Below are positions 47,103 through 59,000 of a stretch of 64,000 nt of DNA, piece after piece. Origin of the DNA: Haliotis asinina (lineage: Eukaryota; Mollusca; Gastropoda; Lepetellida; Haliotidae). Under the pieces are notes generated by a model. The model saw nothing but the letters and a program-made list of their open reading frames with translations. It did not search any database and was not told the DNA's origin. The stretch spans positions 55,874,753 through 55,938,752 of the forward strand of contig NC_090290.1 of NCBI RefSeq assembly GCF_037392515.1, written 5' to 3'. Position numbers and translations under genes: made by a program. The stretch's first letter is position 1, and every line of letters begins with the position of its first letter.

Positions 47103-50100
47103 TCAAAATTCAATCATGAAATCAATTTCTTTTAAAAAGCCAATAATTAAATGGACACTAACAGTGGTAAAAAGATCCTTAACGGTTTTGACATTGAAGT
47201 ATTTACCCCTTGTGATGGAGAATTCAACACAGTCAAGCAAGATGTGCTTGACTGTGACTCTCTCATCACAAGGGATACAAAACGGAGGATCCTCACCTGT
47301 CAACAGGTATGCATGTGTATATCTTGTATGGCCAATACGACATCGTCGCATGATTATTTCCTCAAATCTGGACTGACAACCCAAGTAGGTATAACCAATG
47401 TAGGGTTTTATTTCATGTAGTTTATTTATACCCACTTGGGTGTCCCACTTCTTTTGCATCAGATCATGGATAAAAGATCTAATGGGAGCTTTATAAACTG
47501 AATATGGAATAAGAAGTGGTGTCACAGATTTGTTGAGTGCTGCCTTGGCAGCAAGATCAGCCATTGTGTTATCAGAAATGCCTGCATGACCGGGTAACCA
47601 ACAAAAGACGATATCGTATTGGCCAGTAGCAAGATCATTATACAACTGAATAATTTCTATTAAAAGTGGATGTTTACATGATAAGTTTTTAATAGCCTGA
47701 AGACAAGAAAGAGAGTCTGAAAAGATTATATATTGTTTCCGTTCGGGATGTCTTTGATTGTATTTAAGAGCTGTTAATATGGCGTTAGCTTCCGCCGTGA
47801 AAATAGAACTGTTATCCGGTAATCTAGAAGATATTGTTCTGGATCCAATGACAGTGGCACAAGCTACTGCGCCACCATCCTTGGACCCATCTGTAAATAA
47901 GGATTTATAATTGTCATATTTCTGTTTTAGTTGATTATATTCTTGTTTTTATTTAATTCTTTAGTTTCTGATTTTTTAATGATGTTAATGTTAGGTCAAC
48001 TTGTGGCCTAACCAATTGCCAAGGAGGAGAAGAAAGAAGACGGAAAGGATATATACTTTCCAGCTCGATGCCGGCAGAAGAAATAAATGGTTTAATTCTG
48101 TACAAATCCTCATAAAGAGGACCAAAAACGCAGTTATATGCAGGGTTAGACTGACTAGAATAGAGTTTTGTGACACATTGTAACGATAATTTTATGCGGC
48201 GCTGGTTTAATGATGGTAATTCAGCCTCTACATAAAGACTGGCAACAGGAGACGTACGGAAAGATCCAAGACACAGTCTCAGACCTTGATGGTGAACTGA
48301 GTCAAGTATTTTCAGGTTGCTTTTGCAGGCTCCACCATATACGATGGAACCATAATGGAACGGATTAGTGCCCTGTATAATTGAAGGAGAGTTTTCTGAT
48401 CCCCTCCCCACTTAGTATTCGCAACAACTTTCAACAAGTCTAGGGCCTTCAGGCATTTATTTTTCAAATACTTTATGTGCGGTAGAAAGGTCAAGTGGTG
48501 ATTAAAAATTACTCCTAGGAATTTAGCTTCCTTTACAACCTGTAAAGGTGTGCCATCTAAAACTAAGTTTTTGAAAATTTAAATCCATTTTCTAACGACC
48601 ATTTATGAATTCTATTTAGACATAATTGACTGCCTTTCAATAGTATTCATATTTTTACCACGACATGAAATGTTAAAATCATCCACAAAAAGAGATCCAT
48701 CAATAGAATCATTTAAAACCTTAGAGAGACTATTAATTTTAATGCTGAACAATGTGACAGATAAAATACTGCCTTGCGGGACACCCTGATCCTGATGATA
48801 ATGATCAGACAGGGTAGATCCCACTCGGACTTGAAATTGCCTGTCAGTAAAAAACTCGGATATGAACTTAGGCAAATGGCCTCGTAATCCAAAATCATGC
48901 AAATCTTTTAAAATGCCACATTTCCATATAGTGTCGTATGCCTTTTCAAGGTAAAAAAAGATGGACACTGCATGTTGATTATTGATAATTGCATTTTTCA
49001 CAAATGACTCTAATCGAACTAAATGGTCAATGGTACTGCGATTTTTCCGAAATCCACTTTGAATGTTAGATATTAAGTTATTAGATTCCAAGTACGAGTA
49101 CCATGTTAGTCTGTTATTGACCATGTGTTCCATGGTTTTGCAAACGCAGCTTGTTAAGGATATAGGTCTGTAATTCGAAGGGTTAGTATGATCATGACCC
49201 GGTTTGGATATGGGAACAACAACTGCTTCACGCCATGATGGTGGAAAGTGTCCAGATGTCCAGATTTCATCAAATATGAATAGAAGAGTTTCCAAAGATG
49301 ACTGGTAAGTGTTTCAGGAGCTGATAATGGATGTTATCAGAACCTGTAGCAGTATCATGAGCTTGCCCAAGGGCAGCATGGAGCTCATGAACAGAAAATA
49401 ATTCGTTGTAATCTTCTCCATTATCCGAATTGAAATTAATAGTTTTCTTTTCCTCTTGTCTTTGATATTTTTGAAATTGGGGTACATAATTTAAATAAAT
49501 AGCCAAAGTTTCAACAAGTTTGTTAGCAATATCTGATTTATCAGTCAATAATTTGTCATCGTCTTTAAGATGGTGAATGCTAGATTTAGAACCCTTACCT
49601 TTGATTTTCTGGATCATGTTTCATACCTTATTCATTGGCGTACGTGAATTGATTCTAGGTACATAATTTTGCCAAGACTGGCGTGTATGTTGTTTAAAGG
49701 TACGTCGCGCTTTAGCATTTAAGATTTTAAATTTGTTGAAATTATGGACCATAGGATGGCGACGGAAATAATTCTCCGCCCTTTTCCTTGCCTTCCTAGC
49801 TTGTTGGCAGTCGTTGTTGAACCATGGTTTACGGATGTGGGGAACCACAGAGGACTTCGGAATACACTCATCGGCTATAGTGGTTAGTGCATCGGAAAAG
49901 CGTTTGATAGGATCAGGAACACCATTAAAAAGTTCAGGTAGAAGTTTTTCTCTACATAGTGTTTCGTATAAAGACCAGTTTGCTTTTGTAAAATTCCATC
50001 GTGATGATGGAGGAACATCAGTAGGGTTTACAGGTTGTAGAATGGTAGGGAAACGATCACTACCACAGAGGTCATCATGAACTGAGCATTCAAATTCATT

Positions 50101-50685
50101 AAGTAGAGTGGGGTCTGTAAGTGACAAATCAAGTGAAGAGTATGTGCCAGTACCAGGATGTAAATATGTTTTAGAAGTATCATTCAAAATACACAAATCA
50201 TTGGCGGAGAAAACTTCTTCCAAAATCTTTCCCCTACTGCTGGTATGCGTACTTTCCCAAAGGGGATTATGTACGTTGAGATCGCCCATTATAATACAAG
50301 GCTTTGGGAGCTGGTCATAGAGTGTTTGAAGTTCACTTTGCTGAAGAGAATAATATGGAGGAATGTAAAGAAAGCATAATGTGATAACAATGTGCATAGT
50401 GATACGAACAGCCACAGCTTGAAGAGGTGTTTTGAGAGAAACAGGACTGTGAATTATGCCTTGTTTGACCAATATTGAACTACCCCCGGTGGCCTTAGCC
50501 CTCTTGGGTGAACGGAAATGATACGAATCATATTGTCTGATTTTCAGCTGATCTGCACTTTTTAAATTTGTTTCCTGCAAACAAAATGCCGATGGTTTCA
50601 GATCTTGTGATAGCAATTGCAAATCATTGAAATTGTTCCAAAGTCCTCTGCAGTTCCACTGGATTACTGGTTGATAACCGTTCAT
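47103..50685 (-). pseudogene. LINE ORF2: endonuclease, reverse transcriptase, RNase H
   Basis: On minus from the ATG at 50,685: endonuclease (IQWNCRGLWNNFNDLQ, FCLQETNLKS, IIMGDLNVHNPLWES, and a SDRFPTIL region in place of SDH). It runs 354 codons to a TGA at 49,621 that splits an otherwise continuous frame (KV-stop-NMIQKIKGKG). Reverse transcriptase follows after a shift near 49,290: PISKPGHDHTNPSNYRPISL, FRKNRSTIDHLVRLE, QGVPQGSILSVTLFSIKIN and a catalytic LFVDDFNIS (FVDD in place of FADD). Then come thumb pieces and RNase H (FTDGSKDGG, SIFTAEANAI, SDSLS, CWLPGHAGISDNTMADLAAK), ending with a Cys/His finger (CIPCDERVTVKHILLDC). Several frameshifts make it a pseudogene. Confidence 0.9.
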
Positions 50686-51923
50686 GGTGGTTTAACTGGT
50701 GAACGAGATGATCGCTTACTCCCATGAGTAGAGACTGGAGGGCTGACCTCCATGTCCAAAGGTTCAAATCGGTTTTGAACCGAAGCAGCGGCTGAGGGAG
50801 ACGAATGCACTTCCAAGTTTTGTATGGCCCTAGCCTTTCTTCTCATTTGTTTCTTTTCTGTCTTCGACGATTGTAAGGGAGTTTCTCTTGTAGCATTGTC
50901 TGATTCTGAGTGTTGTGTCAGTTGGACATCTGTTTGTGTTTCGGTTACTGATGTGTCTGCTTCAGAAGAAACTTGTTCCAGAATGATCTGATCATCATTC
51001 ACCCAACTGATCGACGTTTGGCATTGAGTAGAAACTCTGGAGGTTTGACAAAAGGAAGAGGAGGAGAGGAAACTACAGCTGAGTAAGTAATAGACGAAGA
51101 CGAGATGAAACAGAAACTAACCGTTTTGCTTCGTGATAAGAAACATTGTTTGTATGTTTAATTTTCAGTATTTTGGATTCTCGTTCAAAGACAGGGCAAG
51201 ATTTAAATGAGGCTGCATGCTCCCCGCCACAGTTGACACAACTGTATGATTCATTTGTGCATTCAGAACTTTCATGAGTGCCACCCAACGGTAGCAAACA
51301 GAACTCTTTGCCTGACAAGACTTCGCACCATGCCCAAACCTTTGACATTTGTAATATTTGAGTGCATTAGGCACGTATACGTCCACTGCAATGTTGAAGT
51401 ACCCAGCTTTAATAGACTTTGGAATGGTCGGACAGTTAAATGTAAACAGGTAGGTATTTGTTTGTATTATATTGTTGTCTTGCCTTTTGGTAAAACGCTT
51501 CACAGCTGTAACACCTTGGGTTCTCAGTTCAGCTACAATTTCCTCCTCACTCATAAACGAAAGACACTTCGTCCGATCTCGAACGAGTCCTCTACTTGTG
51601 TTCAATGTTCTGTGCACTGAGACGACAACCTGTGTATTAACAAACTGCTTAAGACCGAGCAGACTGACAGATTGTTGCCTCCGAGCACATTCAACTAACA
51701 ATTAACCATTTCGAAGGCAGGTGACATTTTTCACTTCTCCGCAGGCACCTTCAATCCCCTTGGAGATAGCAAATGGGTTGAGTTTCGGTGGGATATCGTC
51801 AGCAGAAGCAACAACGATAAACCTAGGCCAAGAATCAAATTTTTCAGTCGATATTTCATCATCAGAATCAATATGTCGACGTTTGTTAGCTTTTGCAGAA
51901 CCAGACTGAATGTGGAGTGACAT
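50682..51923 (-). pseudogene. LINE ORF1: nucleic-acid-binding gag-like protein with zinc knuckles
   Basis: Starts MSLHIQSGSAKANKRRHID at 51,923 and continues through SWPRFIVVASADD to a stop near 51,700. Further frames hold RTLNTSRGLVRDRTKCLSF and the knuckles KCQRFGHGAKSCQ and CVNCGGEHAASFKSC, then a Ser/Thr-rich tail ending SRSPVKPP. The final TGA overlaps the ORF2 start (ATGA, 50,682-50,685), so ORF2 was probably translated by termination and restart. At least two frame breaks. Confidence 0.82.
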
Positions 51924-52578
51924 GATGGGATAAATACATTCGACAACTCTGCTCCCCACCCGCCATCGAGTGTCAACAAGGACGACATTACAGTGGAAAC
52001 CAGCCTTTAACACCAGGGCTACAGAGGTGTTATACTCCAGTGAATAAAGACATGAATAGCCATGATATCTAAAAGCACAAATGCCATGCTGGTTCGGCCC
52101 ATGACAAATTTCTCAAGAAACATAGAATTCAGGGGTCAATATCACCAGATTGGCCCATGAGCCACCGCCTTCTGGCATAGGACTCTAGGCAATTGTTATT
52201 TACAATAGAATACCCTCAATATTCAGTGTCAAAATATAATGTAAGGAATATATATTGTCAACATGAACATGTCCATGCCCAGGGCATAGCGTGACCAGCT
52301 GATTGATAGAATAGGTGGCCAGTTCTACCACCCGTCTAGGTGAAGTCAGGGCCAAAGTGGTGTGTTAGGCAACAGAAACACGGTTCCAGGCCCCTATTGC
52401 CCTCAGCCACCAGGATCCCTTCCTCCACCGACACGGGACGTGACCCACGGCAAACAGGTTGCCCAATTTAGTCGCCTCTTACGACAAGCAATGGGGTGCT
52501 GTGGACACATTCTGTCCCGGGTCCACACGGGACCCAAAGGACTGACATAACACCTGAATGTGTCCCCACCTGACTAGA

Positions 52579-53282
52579 GGCTAAGCGTAATCTAGTACGA
52601 CAATCTTTCTCCTTCAGACCAAGTTTTTTTTGCAAAATGAGCACTTGATACACAATACTGCAGCATTATAAAAGTTTTTTCTGGACTCAGTATCTTGTAA
52701 ACGACGAGTCATATCTACAAGACTGTCAAATATGGGCAGTTTAGCTTGTTGACAAACAATGACCTGTAAATGATCCTTAACAGATTTGGAATACAGACCA
52801 TCATAGAAACGCTGAGCACATAGTTCTTCCTTATTTGACTTTGCAAATGAAAGATAAGTCTCGTTTACTTTCAAAGGCAAACGATGCGCAAATTCATCAA
52901 TGGTTTCAGAAAACTTTGGTGACAAAGTATGGAAATCACTTGCTGCATTTTGTTTATGTTCAACAGTCCTGTCAATTTCCTTTACCAAATACTTCTTGAA
53001 AGTGTCAAAGTCAGATTTTAATTCAGGGGGGCAGAGACCAAAACCTCTAGCACAATGACCCGGTGGTAAAACAAGTGCAAGTCCATGAAGTTTTTGTCTT
53101 GAACTCCAGCCAAACCCCCAGGCTTTTAGTTCGTAAATATTGTCAATATATGCAGAAGATGTCATTTGCCTAGGGTCATAAACTGGCGTTTTAAAACCTC
53201 CTCCGAAAGTACACGAGTGGTCAGCATTCTGGGAGCTAGCTCTCTGGCATGTTAGCCACACTCCGCGTTGAACACTTAACAA
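52579..53282 (-). pseudogene. Gypsy gag, N-terminal and capsid part
   Basis: About 220 codons open on minus. Capsid-like features: ELKAWGFGWSSRQKLHGLAL, FDTFKKYLVKEIDRTVEHKQ, DEFAHRLPLKVNETYLSF and QRFYDGLYSKSVKDHL, a helical set typical of retrotransposon gag. It ends in a first zinc knuckle (KCSFCKK, then LGLKEKDC in the next frame), where Leu replaces the usual His and a run of eight A shifts the frame. The LINE has landed just after it. The start codon is uncertain. Confidence 0.8.
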
Positions 53283-53378
53283 AAACTGCGACGATAATAA
53301 TGAACAAAGTCAGTTTTTCACTGACACGTCGGGTTTTCATCTGTTGCAACTTCAATTTCCTTTACCGCTGCCACCAAA

Positions 53379-53616
53379 TGTAAAGGATAACAATCAAGGC
53401 GCCGGCCGGCACACAAAACATTTACTCACGACGACTGGACAAGACAGATGACAAGACGAGACTGATGACAAGATGACAGATGACAAGAGAGTGCTACACA
53501 TGTAGCACGGACGTCCAGCTTACAGTAATCTCCTCTGATTTCCTCACGTGTGTCACGTGTGATGTACGGGTATAGCACTAACTATGGGACAGTCCGTCTC
53601 ATGTTTACATCTCACA
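53379..53616 (-). repeat. 5' LTR of the gypsy element
   Basis: 238 bp, TG..CA ends. It contains an internal GATGACAAGATGACAGATGA expansion absent from the other LTR. Followed on minus by the primer site TTTGGTGGCAGCGG. Confidence 0.9.
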
Positions 53617-53641
53617 TTGGTAGGTATTGTTCTCATTATTT

Positions 53642-53881
53642 GGACCCGTGAAGATCCGGCATAGAACTGATCTTCAGTAACCCATGCTTGTCGTAGGAGT
53701 CGACTAACGGGATCGAGTGGTCAGGTTCGCTAGCATGGCTGACACAAGTCATCGGTTCCCACATGCGTAGATCAATGCTCATGTTGCTGATCACTTGCTT
53801 GTAGACTCGATTATAGCAGACCACTGGCATATAACTGGAATATTGCTGAATGCGGCGTACAACTAAACTCACTCAGTCACT
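53642..53881 (+). mobile_element. 260-bp LINE-derived short element, copy 6
   Basis: ACCCGTGAAGATCCGGCATA at the 5' end and AACTAAACTCACTCAGTCAC at the 3' end. It begins 26 bp from the gypsy LTR end. Confidence 0.85.
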
Positions 53882-54097
53882 TGCATGAAGGCGTGTTACC
53901 ACACTACTCCAGTGATTCGGTCGTAAGAAAAACTGGTAATGTAATACTGGACTTTTTCGTAAACTGTCAGGCCTCTGGACCTGTAACGGAAGAACCGGAG
54001 CAGACGTTAAAATTGGTAAACTTAATTGTTTTGCGAACAACGGACAAAGCGTTGCAGACTACGTGTTAGCTTCACAACATACTTTCTTTCGATTGAA

Positions 54098-54296
54098 TCG
54101 TAAGAGGCGACTAACGGGATCGGGTGGTCAGGGTCGCTGACTTGGTTGCCACATGTCATCGGTTCCCAATTGCGCAGATCGATGCTCATGTTGTTGATCA
54201 CTGGATTGTCTGGTCCAGACTCGATTATTTACAGACCACCGCCATAGAGCTGGAATATCGCTGAGTGCGGCGTAAAACTAAACTCACTCACTCTAT
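54098..54296 (+). mobile_element. 260-bp LINE-derived short element, copy 7, 5'-truncated
   Basis: Starts at CGTAAGAGGCGACTAACGGG and ends AAACTAAACTCACTCACTC. The first 60 bases of the family are missing, as expected for target-primed insertion. Confidence 0.88.
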
Positions 54297-54739
54297 TGAA
54301 GGAATTGTCTACCAAGTAGAATCTGATCATCTGCCAATATCAGTTTGGTTATTACTGTCATGCCATAACTCTTCAGAAGAAACAGAATAAAACACCAAAA
54401 TAGGAAACTATACTTCTAAGACCGCAGCAATATCCTCTAAAGCTGAGGATGAACATAGACTTGAAGCTTACTACAATATAGGATTGATGCGCCAAAAGGT
54501 GATACCAAATTTTCAAGGTTCGACTCGTAGTGACGAAAAACATTGACAAAAGACTGTTCGTCTCCCTCGCCTCCAAACTGTTCATAGTGAATGGTAGAGT
54601 ATACGGTGACGAACACCACGAATATATATACAATGATCAGCAGGGGGCCAGTGTCAACGAATTATTTTGTTTGCGCGACCTTCCATAAGGTTTTGTTAAA
54701 CTCAGTGGTGGAGTGTAACGAAAAGTACTGAGGATAAGT

Positions 54740-55301
54740 TTACTTAGACTGAATGTTGATGAAAAGGTGGACTTTGATCATTTACCGTTGGAACTGACGA
54801 GCCAAATACCTGACGTGATAAATATGAGTGACGGTTGTCAAGATGTTTATCCCAAAGAAAGATATATCTGGAAGGAGTCTTTTAGTAAAACTAGTAAAAC
54901 TAATAAACATAAAATACTCAACGAAAAGGTGATCATAATTAAAACATCAAACCAACTCTGTGAGGATTTTACAGAATTTTTTGTCCTAAAAATGAAAACG
55001 TTGTCCTTCTATATGCTGACGACATTGCAGTTATCGACATAAGACTAATGTTGCTGTTTTGGAGCAAAGGTTAAATTTACTATCAGAATATTGTGACAAA
55101 AGGAAATTAGCAATCAACAGTGCTAAAAGTAAAGTTGCGGTCTTCCGTAAAGGCGGCAGATTACACCCATTTGACAAGTTTTGGCTGAGTGACTCAAAAA
55201 TGGAAGTGGATGGATGCAGTGTTTGCAATACTTTAATTTGCCAGTTGGCCATCAGAGCCTGCTGCGGCTTGCAGGTAATACAATGTACAGCTCCTGAGTG
55301 A
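54740..55301 (+). pseudogene. LINE reverse transcriptase fragment with YADD
   Basis: From about 54,990 the plus strand reads NVVLLYADDIAVI (YADD at 55,012-55,023), then after a shift VLEQRLNLLSEYCDKRKLAI and SAKSKVAVFRKGGRLHPFDK. This is the reverse transcriptase active site and the following region. The stretch 54,740-54,980 is open but not recognised. It is a different family from the I-group LINE and possibly the same as the relic at 18,330. Confidence 0.75.
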
Positions 55302-55309
55302 AATCTGCA

Positions 55310-56045
55310 GGCCCATTTAGTTTAAGTCCAGCCAGTAAAATGAAATAGACCACATTGGTCACAGTTTCACACTGTTTCTACAAAATCAGCTACCGAGCCC
55401 TATGGCCTTGAGAGACGTTATTTGTTTTAGACTGGTGTTGACATTCCTATACGCAAACGCTGAAATACCGGAAGTGAAACTAAGTTACCGTAACATGATG
55501 GATCATGGATGATTCCGGAACGTTTATAAAAACAAGGGAAAGATTCCAGTCGTAAAAATGGCAAAATTAGGTAAATTCACACTTCTCACTAATGACGTTG
55601 CTTAACATATTTTCAATACTAACTTTCTATCTATTCTTACGACTTTGAAGATTTTTGGTTTTCTTTACTTTATTTATTTATTTACGTATCTGCATTCAAA
55701 CATGAAACGAACAATGGTTTCTTTTTTCACTGCAAAAGGTACACAGTGGTGATTCTAATATGGTATAATTGTACAGGTCTTTATTGGCTTTTGAGAATTC
55801 TGTGGACAAAACTATCGTTTCCCGCATACTCTAAGAAATTTGTCCCTACTCTATACATTACTTACACTCGGAGAAAGAGAGGAAGGATTCATGATCCTTT
55901 AATAAGTCATTTATAAATTTTACATTTGCTTTTAAGTAGTGTTCATATAATATAGATTTGTTTCCGACTTTTTGTTTATATTATTATTTCCCCAAATATA
56001 CTGCTAATATAGTTATATAGTCTGTATACTATATAATGTCAAAAA
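55310..56045. other. Spacer before the satellite
   Basis: AT-rich. No gene or repeat recognised. Confidence 0.4.
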
Positions 56046-56048
56046 CGA

Positions 56049-59000
56049 GTCTACATAAAACTGACGTTTACCTCTTCATATCACTGACGTTTACCTCTAC
56101 ATAACACTGAAGTTAACCGCTAAACAATACCGGCATTTAACTTCTCCGTAACACTGACGTTTATCTCTACATAACACCAACGTTTACCTCTACATAACAC
56201 CGACGTTTACCCCTACACAACACCGACGTTTACCGCTACATAACACCGACGTTTACCTCTGCATAACACTGACGTTTATCTCTACATAACACCGACGTTT
56301 ACCTCTACATAACATCGACGTTTACCGCTACATAACACCGACGTTTACCTCTACATAACACCGACGTTGACCTCACCGTAACTCCGACGTCTACCTCTAC
56401 ATAACACCGACGTCTACCTCTGCGTAACATCGATGTTGACCTCTACATAACACCGACGTTTCCTTCCACATAACACCGACGTTTACCTCTACAAAACACC
56501 AATGTTTACCTCTGCGTAACACCGACGTTTATCTCTACATAACACCGACGTTTACCTCTACATAACACCGACGTGTACCTCTGCATAACACTGACGTTTA
56601 CCTCTACATAACACCGACGTTTACCTCTACATAACACCGACGTTTACCTCTACATAACACCGGTACCGACGTTTACCCCTACATAACACCGACGTTTACC
56701 TCTGCATAACACCGACGTTTACCTCTGCATTACACTGACGTTTACCTCTACATAACACTGACGTTTACCTCTACATAGCACCGACGTTTACCTCTACATA
56801 ACACCGACGTTTACTTCTACATAACACCGACGTTTACCTCTACATAACACCGGTACCGACGTTTACCGCTACATAACACCGACGTTTACTTCTGCATAAG
56901 ACCGACGTTTACCTCTGCATAACACTGACGTTTACCGCTACATAACACTGACGTTTACCTCTACATAGCACCGACGTTTACCTCTACAAAACACCGACGT
57001 TTACCTCTACAAAACACCGACGTTTACCTCTACATAACGCAAACTTTTACCTTTGTGTAACAACGACGTTTACTTCTACATAACACCGACGTTTACCTCT
57101 GCATAACACTGACGTTTACCGCTACACAACACTGACGTTTACCTCTACATAGCACCGACGTTCACCTCTACATAACACCGATGTTTACCGCTACATAACA
57201 CCGACGTTTACCTAGGCGTAACACCGATGTTTACCTCTACATAACACCGACGTTTACCGCTACATAACACCGACGTTCACCTCTACAAAACACCAATGTT
57301 TACCTCTGCGTAACACCGACGTTTATCTCTACATAACACCGACGTTGACCTCAACGTAACTCCGACGTTTACCTCTACATAACACCGACGTTTACCTCTG
57401 CGTAACACCGATGTTTACCTCTACATAACACCGACGTTTACTTCTACATAACACCGACGTTTACCTCTACAAAACACCAATGTTTACCTCTGCGTAACAC
57501 CGACGTTTATCTCTACATAACACCGACGTTTACCGCTACATAACACCGACGTTTACCTCTGCATAACACCGACGTTTACCTCTACATAACACCGACGTTT
57601 ACCGCTACATAACACCGACGTTTACCTCTACATAACACCAACGTTTACCTCTACATAACGCAAACGTTTACCTTTGCGTAACACCGACGTTTACTTCTAC
57701 ATAACACCGACGTTTACCTCTACATAACACCGGTACCGACGTTTACCTCTAAATAACACCGACGTTTATCTCTACATAACACCGACGTTTACCGCTACAT
57801 AACACCGACGTTTACCTCTGCATAACACTGACGTTTACCTCTACATAACACCGACGTTTACCTCTACATAACACCGACGTTTACCGCTACATAACACCGA
57901 CGTTTACCTCTACATAACACCAACGTTTACCTCTACATAACACCGACGTTTACCGCTACATAACACCGACGTTTACCTCTACATAACACCAACGTTTACC
58001 TCTACATAACGCAAACGTTTACCTTTGCGTAACACCGACGTTTACTTCTACAAAACACCGACGTTTACCTCTACATAACACCGACGTTTACCTCTACATA
58101 ACACCGACGTTTACCTCTACATAACACCGACGTTTACCTCTACATAACACCGGTACCGACGTTTACCTCTAAATAACACCGACGTTTACCTCTGCATAAC
58201 ACCGACGTTTACCTCTACATAACATTGACGTTTACCTCTACATAGCACCGACGTTTACCTCTACATAACACCGACGTTTACCTCTACATAACACCGACGT
58301 TTACCTCTACATAACACCGACGTTTACCTCTACATAACACCGGTACCGACGTTTACCTCTACATAACACCGACGTTTACCTCTGCATAACACCGACGTTT
58401 ACCTCTCCATAACACTGACGTTTACCTCTACATAACACCGACGTTTACCTCTACATAACACCGGTACCGACGTTTACCTCTACATAACACCGACGTTTAC
58501 CTCTGCATAACACCGACGTTTACCTCTGCATAACACTGACGTTTACCGATACATAACACTGACGTTTACCTCTACATAGCACCGACGTTTACCTCTACAA
58601 AACACCGACGTTTACCTCTACATAACACCGACGTTTACCTCTACATAACGCAAACTTTTACCTTTGCGTAACACCGACGTTTACTTCTACATAACACCGA
58701 CGTTTACCTCTGCATAACACTGACGTTCACCGCTACATAACACTGACGTTTACCTCTACATAACACCGACGTTTACCTCTACATACCACCGACGTTTACC
58801 GCTACATAACACCGACGTTTACCTCTGCGTAACACCGATGTTTACCTTTACATAACACCGACGTTTACCGCTACATAACACCGACGTTTACCTCTGCGTA
58901 ACACCGATGTTTACCTCTACATAACACCGACGTTTACCGCTACATAACACCGACGTTTACCTCTACAAAACACCAATGTCTACCTCTGCGTAACACCGAC

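Larger units (their letters stand above)
46556..52570 (-). mobile_element. I-group LINE, nearly full length, inserted in the gypsy element
   Basis: Order on minus: 5' region (about 52,570-51,924), gag-like ORF1, ORF2 with APE endonuclease, reverse transcriptase and RNase H, then about 550 bases of 3' region ending CAGTCAGTC. Flanks CACCTGACTAGAGG (right) and CACGTGACCTAAAAG (left) look like an imperfect target repeat. RNase H in a LINE with an APE endonuclease and a CCHC ORF1 points to the I superfamily (I or Nimb-like). Both ORFs carry breaks, so it is inactive. Confidence 0.88.
32782..53616 (-). mobile_element. Ty3/gypsy-type LTR retrotransposon, expanded to 20.8 kb by nested insertions
   Basis: Two LTRs (32,782-32,987 and 53,379-53,616) share TGTAA..GGATAACA, AGGCGCCGGCCGGCACACAA and end in CATCTCACA, with TTGG on both outer sides. 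On minus the order is 5' LTR, a primer site (TTTGGTGGCAGCGG, just left of 53,379), gag, zinc knuckle plus protease, reverse transcriptase, RNase H and integrase, a polypurine tract (GGAGGGGAGGAA, 32,988-33,000), and the 3' LTR. Frameshifts and stops break every gene. A LINE (46,556 to about 52,570) splits gag from the second zinc knuckle, and a block of about 9.5 kb (35,830-45,360) splits the protease. Confidence 0.88.
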
